Origin: Natronosporangium sp035305625
Lineage (GTDB): Bacteria > Actinomycetota > Actinomycetes > Mycobacteriales > Micromonosporaceae
Assembly: GCA_963809545.1 (NCBI GenBank)
Contig: CAWEKD010000007.1
Location: 124,001-188,000, forward strand
Reading direction: 5' to 3'
DNA length: 64,000 nt
Part shown: positions 8,703 to 16,930 of the stretch, one piece after another
How the letters are laid out: every line of letters starts with the position of its first letter
Numbering within the stretch: position 1 is the first letter of the stretch
Position numbers and translations under genes: made by a program
Notes under the pieces: model-generated
What the model was told of the DNA's origin: nothing
The model's database searches: none
What the model saw: only the letters and a program-made list of their open reading frames with translations

Positions 8703-9793
8703 CGTTCCACCTCCGTGGCGGCGGCGTCCCGGGCCGCCTTCAAGGACGCATGGGTCGGTGCCTCCGGTACGTGCGGTGGTTTGAGCCGGGCGAACTCGGC
8801 CCGCAGCACCGGCACGATCTCCCCCAGGAAGTCCAGCTGCTCCAGCACGGTCTTCAACGGCAGTCCGGCGTGGTCGATCAAGAACAGTTGCCGCTGGTAG
8901 TCCCCCACGTACTCCCGGAAGGACAGCACCCGGTCGATCACCTGCTGGGGGCTGCCCACGGTCAGCGGGGTCTGGGCCATGTACTCCTCCAGCGACGGCC
9001 CGTGCCCGTACACCGGGGCGTTGTCGAAGTACGGCCGGAACTCCCGGATCGCGTCCTGGGAGTTCTTCCGCATGAACACGTGTCCCCCGAGCCCGACGAT
9101 GGCCTGGTCGGCCGCACCGTGGCCGTAGTGTTCGAACCGCTGTCGGTACAGCCCCACCATCCGCCGGGTGTGCTCCGGCGGCCAGAAGATGTGGTTGGCG
9201 AAGAATCCGTCCCCGTAGTACGCCGCCTGCTCGGCGATCTCGGGGCTGCGGATGGAGCCGTGCCACACGAACGGCGGGATCCCGTCCAGTGGGCGGGGGG
9301 TGGAGGTGAATCCTTGCAGCGGGGTGCGGAACCGCCCCTCCCAGTCCACCACGTCCTCCCGCCACAGCCGGTGCAGCAGCGCGTAGTTTTCGATCGCGAG
9401 CGGTATACCGTTCCGGATGTCCTGGCCGAACCACGGATACATCGGTGGGGTGTTCCCTCGCCCCAGCATCAGGTCGACCCGACCGCCCGCCAGATGCTGC
9501 AACATCGCGTAGTCTTCGGCGATCTTGACCGGGTCGTTGGTGGTGATCAGGGTGGTGGCCGTCGAGAGCAGCAACCGCTCGGTGCGGGCCGCGATGTACC
9601 CGAGCATGGTGGTGGGCGAGGACGGCACGAACGGTGGGTTGTGATGCTCACCGGTGGCGAATACGTCGAGCCCGACTTCTTCCGCCTTCAAGGCGATCGT
9701 CACCATCGCCGTGATCCGTTCATGTTCGGTGGGCATCCGCCCGTTGGTCGGGTCGACCGTCACGTCCCCGACGCTGAACACGCCGAACTGCAT
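8699..9793 (-). CDS. LLM-class flavin-dependent oxidoreductase
   Basis: 364 residues of a luciferase-like monooxygenase TIM barrel. ATG 9793 (MQFGVFSVGDVT) follows GGGAGGAG, so the longer reading to 9847 is rejected. Family features are the early EVGLDVFATGEHH with its His pair, LSTATTLITTNDPVKIAEDYAML, LMLGRGNTPPMYPWFG and FVWHGS. Such enzymes oxidise small organic molecules with reduced FMN and oxygen. It is translationally coupled to an FMN reductase downstream. Both are leftward and diverge from the DoxX gene; a perfect TTGAC/GTCAA dyad lies just upstream. Confidence 0.88.
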   Translation of the reverse strand: MQFGVFSVGDVTVDPTNGRMPTEHERITAMVTIALKAEEVGLDVFATGEHHNPPFVPSSPTTMLGYIAARTERLLLSTATTLITTNDPVKIAEDYAMLQHLAGGRVDLMLGRGNTPPMYPWFGQDIRNGIPLAIENYALLHRLWREDVVDWEGRFRTPLQGFTSTPRPLDGIPPFVWHGSIRSPEIAEQAAYYGDGFFANHIFWPPEHTRRMVGLYRQRFEHYGHGAADQAIVGLGGHVFMRKNSQDAIREFRPYFDNAPVYGHGPSLEEYMAQTPLTVGSPQQVIDRVLSFREYVGDYQRQLFLIDHAGLPLKTVLEQLDFLGEIVPVLRAEFARLKPPHVPEAPTHASLKAARDAAATEVER

Positions 9794-9835
9794 CTTGACT
9801 CCTCCCCCAGCCGGACCTCCCTCAGGACAACTTGT

Positions 9836-9847
9836 TTGACTGGTCAA
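9836..9847. promoter_or_regulatory. Palindromic operator candidate upstream of the LLM operon
   Basis: TTGACTGGTCAA is a perfect 5-base dyad with a 2-base spacer. It lies about 45 bases before the LLM start codon, in the 289-base divergent region (9794-10082). Sites of this form are bound by TetR- or MarR-like repressors in actinobacteria; the regulator is not in the window. The same region holds the AT-rich TAGAATAAG near 9997, a possible -10 for the rightward DoxX gene. Confidence 0.35.
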
Positions 9848-10082
9848 CCATTCCCGTGGGTACTCCCACCCCCGAGTGAGATTCCCCGGGATCCCGACCG
9901 GGAACCTCCACCAGCCGACCGCCGTCGCCCCGACTACGTCCGTGCCCAGGGGGCGGGGACGTGCCCTGATTCACTGCTTCTCCTCCGGGCAAGGGCTAGA
10001 ATAAGGGCAGGATGGAGCAATAAGGACAGTCCATCATCTCCATCCGGTGACGCGGGCGATCCCCGCGGGACGGGAGGTCATC

Positions 10083-10781
10083 ATGACCACAACCGCATCC
10101 ACCGGCCGGATCTCCGATCCGGGATACTTCGCCGAACCCCCTGTCGCCCGATGGCTATTCGCTTCCCGCAGCGCCAGCTGGATCTGGCTGGTGGCGCGAC
10201 TGTGGCTCGGCTGGGAATGGTTCCGGGCCGGTTGGGAGAAAGTGTTCGGCGGCCAGCTCACCCTCAAGTTCTGGCAGTGGGGTGACCCGGCCTACGGATT
10301 CACCGGTGACGGCAACATCGGTTGGGTACGCGGCACCGACGACGTCGGGGTCGGCGACGCGGTGGCCGGCTTCGCCGCCCGGGCGGTGCAGGCCTCGGAA
10401 GGGCCGCATCCGGACGTGGCGTACGGGTGGTACGTGGGGTTCCTGGAGTGGATCCGCGACACCGCCCACCCCTGGTTCGGCCCTCTGGTGGCCGTCGGTG
10501 AACTGGTCATCGGGGTACTGCTGCTCCTGGGCCTGTTCACCGGCGCAGCGGCGACGCTCGGCGCGCTGCTGAACTTCTCGTTCGTGTTCGCCGGCTCCGC
10601 CGGCATCAACCCGGCGATGATTCTGGTGTCGATCCTGTTGATCCTGGCCTGGCGCAACGCCGGCTGGATCGGACTGGACCGGTGGATGTTGCCCGCCCTG
10701 GGCACCCCGTGGCAGCCGGGGCGGCTGCTCCACCGCCGCCGAGGTAATCCCTCCACATCGGATACGTCCACAACAGACTGA
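10083..10781 (+). CDS. DoxX family integral membrane protein
   Basis: 232 residues from ATG 10083, preceded by GGGAGG. The order is a cytoplasmic N-terminus, a first membrane segment with WIWLVARLWLGWEWFRAGWEK, a loop of about 70 residues, a segment at LVAVGELVIGVLLLLGLF, and paired segments to LDRWMLP. The GWEWFRAGWEK and GELVIG motifs are those of DoxX/TQO-small-subunit-like proteins. Members are linked to thiol or quinone redox at the membrane in other species; the role here is unknown. It converges on the recQ-like gene, with a shared terminator between. Confidence 0.82.
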   Translation: MTTTASTGRISDPGYFAEPPVARWLFASRSASWIWLVARLWLGWEWFRAGWEKVFGGQLTLKFWQWGDPAYGFTGDGNIGWVRGTDDVGVGDAVAGFAARAVQASEGPHPDVAYGWYVGFLEWIRDTAHPWFGPLVAVGELVIGVLLLLGLFTGAAATLGALLNFSFVFAGSAGINPAMILVSILLILAWRNAGWIGLDRWMLPALGTPWQPGRLLHRRRGNPSTSDTSTTD

Positions 10782-10800
10782 GAGGTGATCGACCACTGCC

Positions 10801-10834
10801 ACCCGGGCCATCGTCATCGGACGGTGGCCCGGGT
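10801..10834. terminator. Bidirectional terminator between convergent DoxX and recQ-like genes
   Basis: Fifteen-base arms, ACCCGGGCCATCGTC (10801-10815) and GACGGTGGCCCGGGT (10820-10834), with one G-U pair and a four-base loop. It sits between the two converging genes and runs into the recQ-like stop codon. Confidence 0.65.
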
Positions 10835-12945
10835 CAGGCCGCTACCGCAACCGCCAACGGCAGCACCGCGGGCGCTCCGGCGCGGCGCAGCAGCCGGGCC
10901 GCCAGGGTCATGGTCCAGCCGGTGTCGACCAGATCATCCACCAGCAACACCGGGCCGGTGAGCTCCGCCACCTGTGCGGCCAGCGCGGGAGGCAGAGTGA
11001 TCGCGTCGTGCAGTGCCCGTACCCGCTGGGCGCTGTTGGCTCGTCCGTGGTCGGCGCGGGGCGCCACCGGTAACGCGCCCAACAGCGGCAGCCGCCCCAC
11101 CGTGGCCACATGCGTGGCCAGACTGGTCACCAGCTCGGGGCGGTGACCGGAGTCGACCATCACCACCGCCACCGGCCGCGCCGGCCACGGGTCACTCCCC
11201 TTCGCCCAGTCCCGCAGCACCGCCACCACCGCCTCCCGCAGCTCCGGCGGCGCCGGCTGGTCCGGTGCGTCCTCGGCCACCAGTTCCCGCAACCGGCCAC
11301 CCCACCCCGGATCGGACAGGCGCCCCACCGCCCGCCCCGGCTCGGCTTGCTCAGCCGGCGGAATCCGTCCCGACAATGGCACCCCCACCGCGCTCAGTCC
11401 CGTCGGCCACATCCGGCGCGGGGCGAGCACCACCCCGGGCCGACCCAGGAACGCCGCCGCGGCCGCATGGCTATGCGCCGACACCGCCGCGGACACCAGC
11501 GGGCCGCGACACCGATCGCATCGGCCGCAGGGCTCCGGCTCCGGGTCGTCCAGGCAGGCGCGCAAAAACGCCATCCGGCAACCGGAGGTGGTCACGTACG
11601 TCCGCATCGCCGTCTGCTCCGCCCGGCGGGCCTCGGCGATCCGGACGTACCGCTGGTGGTCGTAGCGCCATTCCGCGCCGGTGGCTTCCCAGCCGCCCCG
11701 CACCCGCCGGACCGCGCCGTCCACGTCCAGCACCTTCAACAGCATCTCCAGTCGCCCTCGCCGCAGGTCCACCCGCGGCTCCAAGGCGGCGGTCGACAGT
11801 GGCCGCCCGGCCGAGGTCAACGCCGACAGCACCGCCCGCACCTGCGGCTCGTCCGGGAACGCCAACGAATCGAAGTAACGCCAGATCGCCGCGTCCTCCG
11901 CCCCCGGCAGCAGCACCGCCCACGCCTCCGGCAGCGCGCGACCGGCCCGCCCCACCTGCTGGTAGTAGGCCACCGGCGACGGTGGAGCGCCCATGTGCAC
12001 CACGAACCCCAGATCCGGTTTGTCGAACCCCATCCCCAGCGCGGAGGTGGCCACCAGCGCCTTGAGCCGGTTGGCGAGCAGATCCGCTTCCGCGGCCCGG
12101 CGGTCGGCGTCGTCGTCCTGCCCGGTGTAGGAGGCGACCGCGTGCCCCTGGGCCCGCAGGAACTGTGCGATCTGGACCGCGGCCGCCACGGTCAGGGTGT
12201 AGATGATGCCGGAGCCGGGCAGTTCGGCCAGGTGGTCGGCGAGCCAGGCCAGCCGGTGGGCGGGATCGGGCAGCTCCCGCACCGCCAGCCGCAGCGACCG
12301 CCGATCCAGCCGCCCTCGCAGCACCAGCGCCTCGCCGACCGGATCCAGCTGTTCGGCCACGTCGGCCACCACCCGGGCGTTGGCGGTGGCGGTGGTGGCC
12401 AGCACCGGGGTGTCCGGCGGCAGGTGGGCCAGGAAGGTGCGCAGGCGGCGGTAGTCGGGGCGGAAGTCGTGCCCCCAGTCGGAGACGCAGTGGGCCTCGT
12501 CCACCACCAGCAGACCGGTGCTGGCGGCGAGTTTCGGCAGCACCGTGTCCCGGAACTCGGGGTGGTTGAGCCGCTCCGGGGAGATCAACAGCACGTCCAG
12601 CCGCCCGGCGTGGATCTCGCCGGTGATCTCATCCCACTCCTCCGGGTTGGCGGAGTTGATGGTCCGGGCCCGGATCCCGGCCCGCTCCGCCGCGGCCACC
12701 TGGTTGCGCATCAGCGCCAGCAGCGGCGAAATGATCACGGTCGGGCCGACCGATGCCGGGTCGGTGGCGCGCAGAAGCGCGGTGGCCACGAAGTAGACCG
12801 CCGACTTGCCCCAGCCGGTGCGCTGCACACACAGCACCCGACGCCGGTCCCGGACCAGTGCTTCGATCGCCCGCCACTGGTCGTCCCGCAGTCGGGCCGA
12901 GTCCCCGGCCAGCCGCCGCAGCACCGCCTCGGCCCGTTCCCGCAT
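10834..12945 (-). CDS. RecQ-family DNA helicase with C-terminal phosphoribosyltransferase-like domain
   Basis: 703 residues. Start ATG 12945 has GGTGGAGG upstream; GTG 12963 would overlap that Shine-Dalgarno site. Residues 1-340 form a RecQ SF2 core: Walker A in QRTGWGKSAVYF, motif II VVDEAHCVSDWGHDFR, and motif VI YQQVGRAGRAL. A RecQ zinc site follows with cysteines in CRMAFLRACLDD and CGRCDRC. The last 150 residues contain PVLLVDDLVDTGWTM, which matches the PRPP-binding loop of type I phosphoribosyltransferases. There is no HRDC domain. The architecture recurs in actinobacteria. DNA unwinding in repair is the likely role; whether the PRT-like module binds PRPP or DNA is unknown. Confidence 0.85.
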   Translation of the reverse strand: MRERAEAVLRRLAGDSARLRDDQWRAIEALVRDRRRVLCVQRTGWGKSAVYFVATALLRATDPASVGPTVIISPLLALMRNQVAAAERAGIRARTINSANPEEWDEITGEIHAGRLDVLLISPERLNHPEFRDTVLPKLAASTGLLVVDEAHCVSDWGHDFRPDYRRLRTFLAHLPPDTPVLATTATANARVVADVAEQLDPVGEALVLRGRLDRRSLRLAVRELPDPAHRLAWLADHLAELPGSGIIYTLTVAAAVQIAQFLRAQGHAVASYTGQDDDADRRAAEADLLANRLKALVATSALGMGFDKPDLGFVVHMGAPPSPVAYYQQVGRAGRALPEAWAVLLPGAEDAAIWRYFDSLAFPDEPQVRAVLSALTSAGRPLSTAALEPRVDLRRGRLEMLLKVLDVDGAVRRVRGGWEATGAEWRYDHQRYVRIAEARRAEQTAMRTYVTTSGCRMAFLRACLDDPEPEPCGRCDRCRGPLVSAAVSAHSHAAAAAFLGRPGVVLAPRRMWPTGLSAVGVPLSGRIPPAEQAEPGRAVGRLSDPGWGGRLRELVAEDAPDQPAPPELREAVVAVLRDWAKGSDPWPARPVAVVMVDSGHRPELVTSLATHVATVGRLPLLGALPVAPRADHGRANSAQRVRALHDAITLPPALAAQVAELTGPVLLVDDLVDTGWTMTLAARLLRRAGAPAVLPLAVAVAA

Positions 12946-12998
12946 TCGCCCCCCGACCTCCACCGGCTTTTTCTATCAGCCGCGGTCGACCTTCCCGG

Positions 12999-13829
12999 TC
13001 AACCGTGGGCGTGCAGCGTGCCGTCCAGGACCGTGACCGCCCGGCCGGTCAGCCGTACCCGGTCCCCCGCCACCGTGACCTCGACCCGGCCGCCGCGCGC
13101 CGATGCCTGGAAGCCGACCGTCTGGGAGCGCCCCAGCCGAGCCGCCCAGTACGGGGCGAGCGCGGTGTGCGCGGAGCCGGTCACCGGATCCTCCGGCACC
13201 CCCACCGCCGGGGCGAAGAATCGAGACACGAAATCGTGGTCGGCGCCCGGATCAGCCGCCGCGGTCACGATCACGCCCCGGATCCCTTCCCGGACCGACA
13301 GCGCCCGCACCGCCGCCAGGTCCGGTGTCAGCGCCCGCACCGCCGCTGCGTCGGCCAGCACCACCAGCAGGTCCCCCAGGGAACCGGTGGGGTGGACCGC
13401 CACCGGGTCGGCGCCCAGGGCCGCGGCCAACCCGTCCGGAGCCGGTGCCGGCTGCGGCGCCACCGTCGCGGCCGGGAAGTCGAGGGTGACCGGACCGTCG
13501 GGGTGGGCGTGCGTGACCAGCACGCCGCTGCGGCTGGCGAACCGGACCGTGCCCGGCCCCTGGTCGGTGGCGAGCGCGTAGGCGGTGGCCAGGGTGGCGT
13601 GCCCACACAGATCCACCTCCACCGTCGGGGTGAACCACCGCAGCGCCCAATCCGCCTCCGCCCCCGGTGGCAGGCGGTGCGCGAACGCGGTCTCGGACAG
13701 GTTCATCTCCGCGGCCACCGCCTGCATCCACCGCTCATCGGGCCAACGGTCGCCGGGCAGGAGACAGACCGCGGCGGGATTACCGGCGAAGGGGCGATCG
13801 GTGAACGCGTCGATGACCCGAATCCGCAT
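12999..13829 (-). CDS. PhzF family isomerase/epimerase
   Basis: 276 residues from ATG 13829. The N-terminal FTDRPFAGNPAAVCLL and the NLSETAFA segment carry the family's catalytic glutamate region; the second half has DPVTGSAHTALAPYWA, the mirrored fold signature. The fold is two diaminopimelate-epimerase-like halves. PhzF of phenazine biosynthesis isomerises a dihydroxyanthranilate derivative, but most genomic paralogues have unknown substrates, and no phenazine genes lie nearby. It may be cotranscribed with the PPTase gene downstream of the metallophosphoesterase, 29 bases apart. Confidence 0.85.
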   Translation of the reverse strand: MRIRVIDAFTDRPFAGNPAAVCLLPGDRWPDERWMQAVAAEMNLSETAFAHRLPPGAEADWALRWFTPTVEVDLCGHATLATAYALATDQGPGTVRFASRSGVLVTHAHPDGPVTLDFPAATVAPQPAPAPDGLAAALGADPVAVHPTGSLGDLLVVLADAAAVRALTPDLAAVRALSVREGIRGVIVTAAADPGADHDFVSRFFAPAVGVPEDPVTGSAHTALAPYWAARLGRSQTVGFQASARGGRVEVTVAGDRVRLTGRAVTVLDGTLHAHG

Positions 13830-13858
13830 GCCGGCAACCGTAGCCGGTCGACGGACCG

Positions 13859-14515
13859 TCATCCACCGTCGACGGTGGTCGCGGCCAGGACCAGCCCGTC
13901 CCGGACCAGCCACCGGCCGGTCAGGCCGGTCAGTTCACCTGTGGGCAGGACGGGGCCGGGCACCAGCAGCCGGGCGGTGAACGTGCCGTCCGGGGTCAGG
14001 GTCACCGTCGCCTCCGAGAAGTCCAGGAACCGGCGCGCCAACGGATACCAGGCCTTGTAGATGGCTTCCTTGGCGCAGAACAGCAACCGGTCCCAGGCCA
14101 CTTCCGGGTGGCGGGCCGCCAGGGTGGCCAGCTGGCTCTGCTCCTCCGGCCGCGCCACCAACGACAGCACCCCGTCCGGCAGGGGGGCGTGGGGTTCCGC
14201 GTCGATGCCGACGCTGGCCAGCGCGCTGGCGCGGGCCACCGCGGCGGCCCGGTAGCCGTCGCAGTGGGTGAGGCTGCCGACCACCCCGTCCGGCCAGCAC
14301 GGGGCGCCCCGCTCTCCCCGGGGTAACGGCACCGGCGGCAGGCCCAGCGCCGCCAGTGCCTGCCGGGCACAGTGCCGGACCGTGGCGTACTCGCGCCGGC
14401 GTGTGTCCACCGCTCCCGCCACCTGGGCGGCTTCGACCGGGAACAGCACCGGGTCGGGCACGTCCTGGCGGGACTCGACGCACTGGACCACCGGCGGCAG
14501 CAGTTCCTCGATCAC
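13859..14515 (-). CDS. 4'-phosphopantetheinyl transferase (EntD/Sfp superfamily)
   Basis: 218 residues from GTG 14515, coupled by a four-base GTGA overlap to the metallophosphoesterase stop. The enzyme moves phosphopantetheine from CoA to a serine on carrier proteins. The conserved signatures are present: an RxxxAR-like TVRHCARQAL, SLTHCDGYRAAAVA, the Mg-binding SVGIDAEPH and the FCAKEAIYKAWYPL motif (KExxYK). The overall pattern is that of the EntD-type class. It probably serves NRPS or PKS carrier proteins elsewhere in the genome; the nearby biosynthetic cluster has no visible carrier protein. The metallophosphoesterase/PPTase pair is common in actinomycetes. Confidence 0.9.
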   Translation of the reverse strand: MIEELLPPVVQCVESRQDVPDPVLFPVEAAQVAGAVDTRRREYATVRHCARQALAALGLPPVPLPRGERGAPCWPDGVVGSLTHCDGYRAAAVARASALASVGIDAEPHAPLPDGVLSLVARPEEQSQLATLAARHPEVAWDRLLFCAKEAIYKAWYPLARRFLDFSEATVTLTPDGTFTARLLVPGPVLPTGELTGLTGRWLVRDGLVLAATTVDGG

Positions 14516-15369
14516 ACCCGCGCCTTTCGTGCCTCGCGCGCCACCGACAGCACCGGCCGCAGCAGTGGGGAGGGCAGACCACGGGCCCGCCACTCCCGGG
14601 GGTAGCCCAGGGACACCTCCAGGTGCGGCACTCCATCGTGGATGGTGGTACGGGGGATGTGCAGGTGCCCGTAGACCACCGCCGCGGTCCAGAACCGGGT
14701 GTGCCAGTCGGCGGTCAGTTCGGTACCGCACCACTGCGCGAACTCGGGGTAGCGCAGCACCCGGGTCGGTTCCCGTACCAGCGGCCAGTGGTTGACCAGC
14801 ACCAACGGGATCTCCGGATCACAGGCGGCCAACCGGGCCTCGGTGGCCGCCACCCGGGCCCGGCACCAGGCATCCCGGGTGGGGTACGGGTCCGGGTGGA
14901 GGAGGTACTCGTCGGTGCAGACCACCCCGGCCTCACGCGCCAACGCCAGCGACTCCTCCTTGGTGCGGGCCCCCGGCGCCCGGAACGAATAGTCGTAGAG
15001 CAGGAACAGTGGGGCGATCCGGACCGGTCCTCCCGGACCAGTCCACACCGGAAACTCATCCTCCGGGGTCACCACCCCCAGCCGTCGGCACACCTCGACC
15101 AGGTGCTGATACCGCTCGACCCCGCGCAGCGTCACCTCGTCCCGGTGCGTGGTCCACAGTTCGTGGTTACCGGGCACCCACACCACCGTGGCGAACCGCT
15201 CCCGCAGCAACCCGAGCGCCCACTCCAGATCGCTCACCCGCTCCGCCACGTCCCCGGCCACGATCAACCAATCCTGAGGGTTGCCGGGGCGCAGCGACTC
15301 CACCACCGGCCGGTTGTCGGCGTGGCTGACGTGCAGATCGCTGATGGCCAACAACTGGGGAACGTCCAC
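14512..15369 (-). CDS. Calcineurin-like metallophosphoesterase
   Basis: About 285 residues. I chose GTG 15369, so that the protein opens with VDVPQLLAISDLHVSH; the frame is open to an earlier start at 15414. All metal motifs of the family are visible: DLH, GDVAE, GNHE, a later NHWPL, and GHLH. The substrate is unknown. It is the first gene of a two-gene transcript with the phosphopantetheinyl transferase (GTGA overlap). The 296 bases upstream (15370-15665) hold the divergent promoter region shared with the ScyD-like gene; I see no clear boxes there. Confidence 0.85.
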   Translation of the reverse strand: MDVPQLLAISDLHVSHADNRPVVESLRPGNPQDWLIVAGDVAERVSDLEWALGLLRERFATVVWVPGNHELWTTHRDEVTLRGVERYQHLVEVCRRLGVVTPEDEFPVWTGPGGPVRIAPLFLLYDYSFRAPGARTKEESLALAREAGVVCTDEYLLHPDPYPTRDAWCRARVAATEARLAACDPEIPLVLVNHWPLVREPTRVLRYPEFAQWCGTELTADWHTRFWTAAVVYGHLHIPRTTIHDGVPHLEVSLGYPREWRARGLPSPLLRPVLSVAREARKARV

Positions 15370-15665
15370 CGCAGCGAGCCTACCGGCGTCGCCCGCCTGG
15401 CTGCCAATCCGCACGCGCCCTCCCCGGGCCGGCTGGATGGCCGGCGTAGTCCCCCTCGGGTCGGCCTAGGGGCGATCAGCCACCCGAGCGGGCCCGGCTC
15501 GCCGCTTCCGCCGCCCAGACCGGTCGGCCGGACTAGGGGGTCCGCTGGTAGTCGACATCAGACTGACTGACCGGGCCCGCAACAACGACCGAACGGGCCT
15601 GATCACCCAGACGGGCACAGCCATAGTGTGACAAGGCGTAACGACCCCTCGCACGGAGGTATCGG

Positions 15666-16808
15666 ATGAAACGCACAAAACGGCTGGCCTGGCTCGCGGG
15701 GGCAGCAGCCACCGCATTGGCGGTCACCCTGGCGCCGGCGGCGCCCGCCGCGGCGGACGGCCCCCAGGTCACCGTCGAGGTCGTGGTCGAAGGCCTGAAC
15801 GTCCCCCGTGGACTCACCTATGACGCGGCCCTGGGCCGGGTGCTGATCGCGGAGGCGGGCGTCGCGGCGGAGAACAACGGCGCCTGCGCGGCGGGCTTCG
15901 GCGGCAGCCGGTACTGCTACGGCGAAAGCGGCTCGATCTACCAGTACTCGGAGAACTGGTGGCTGCCCAGCCGCCGGATCGTCACCGGGCTGCCGTCGAT
16001 CTGGGCGCCGGACATCGCACCGATCGGGTACGAAGTGGTGCTCGGGATCCACGACGTGGCGCTGCCGTTCGGCACCGGCTCCCCGGTAGCGGTCTTCGGC
16101 CTGTCCGGTCCGCTGTCCTTCCGGGACGAGCTGGCGTCGCACCACCCGAAGGCGCGGTACCTGGCCACCGCCAGCCTGGTGATCACCGGCAACCACATCA
16201 TCGAACTGGCGGACTTCGCGGAGTACGAGGAGAACGTCAACCCGCACCCGGCCTTCATCGACACCAACCCGTACGGGGTGACGACCGACGGCCTGGACGT
16301 CGTGGTGGCCGACGCGGCCGGCAACTTCATCGCCCGGCGGGACCTGTTCGGCCGGGTCAGCACCCTGGCGGTGATCCCGGACTACATCGACGAGACCGGC
16401 GACAACTGGGAAGGCGTGCCGATGAGCGTGACCGTCGGCCCGGACGGCGCCTACTACATCGGGGAACTGTCGGCGGCGTTCAGCCCCGCACCCAACGCCC
16501 GGATCTGGCGACTGGACCGGCAGGGCAACCTGAGCCTCGTGGTCGAGGGTCTGTACGACACCTCCAGCATCACCTTCGACGAGCAGGGTCGGATGATCGT
16601 GCTGCAGTTCGCCAACGACTACTACCCGGGCGGCCGGGAAGGCAAGCTGCTGCGGGTGGAGCAGGACGGCTCCATCACCACCCTGCTGGACGGCCTGCAC
16701 ACCCCCGGTGGGGTGATCCACGTCGGCAACGGTGTGTTCTATGTGACCAACCACTCCGCCAGCCTGGGCGGCAACGGTCAGCTGCTCCGGGTGACGGTCA
16801 CCGGCTAA
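15666..16808 (+). CDS. Secreted ScyD/ScyE-family beta-propeller protein
   Basis: 380 residues from ATG 15666, with GGAGGT correctly placed. Residues 1-32 are a signal peptide (KRTKR, a hydrophobic core, then APAAPAAA). The mature part matches ScyD/ScyE family proteins: VVVEGLNVPRGLTYD near the N-terminus, a cysteine pair in NGACAAGFGGSRYCYGESG, and propeller repeats ending YVTNHSASLGGNGQLLRV. ScyD/E are accessory proteins near scytonemin genes in cyanobacteria; in actinomycetes they occur alone as exported proteins without known function. A 19-bp hairpin terminator follows. Confidence 0.82.
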   Translation: MKRTKRLAWLAGAAATALAVTLAPAAPAAADGPQVTVEVVVEGLNVPRGLTYDAALGRVLIAEAGVAAENNGACAAGFGGSRYCYGESGSIYQYSENWWLPSRRIVTGLPSIWAPDIAPIGYEVVLGIHDVALPFGTGSPVAVFGLSGPLSFRDELASHHPKARYLATASLVITGNHIIELADFAEYEENVNPHPAFIDTNPYGVTTDGLDVVVADAAGNFIARRDLFGRVSTLAVIPDYIDETGDNWEGVPMSVTVGPDGAYYIGELSAAFSPAPNARIWRLDRQGNLSLVVEGLYDTSSITFDEQGRMIVLQFANDYYPGGREGKLLRVEQDGSITTLLDGLHTPGGVIHVGNGVFYVTNHSASLGGNGQLLRVTVTG

Positions 16809-16840
16809 TCACTTTCCCTCCCGTAACCACTCAGTAGGGG

Positions 16841-16885
16841 GTGTGGGGACGGGGGCGCGTCACAAGCGCGCCCCCGTCCCCACAC
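16841..16885 (+). terminator. Strong 19-bp hairpin terminator after the ScyD-like gene
   Basis: A perfect inverted repeat: arms at 16841-16859 (GTGTGGGGACGGGGGCGCG) and 16867-16885 with a 7-base loop. It has no U-tract. It separates the ScyD-like gene from the next rightward gene, whose start lies 45 bases downstream. Confidence 0.75.
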
Positions 16886-16930
16886 CCGCATATGTCCCCA
16901 TGTCCGACACCACCGTGGAGGAGCTGCCCC

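Noticed and set aside
11110..13581. 823-residue plus-strand open frame
   Set aside because: Antisense shadow across recQ-like and phzF genes; low-complexity His/Arg/Gln composition and no motifs.
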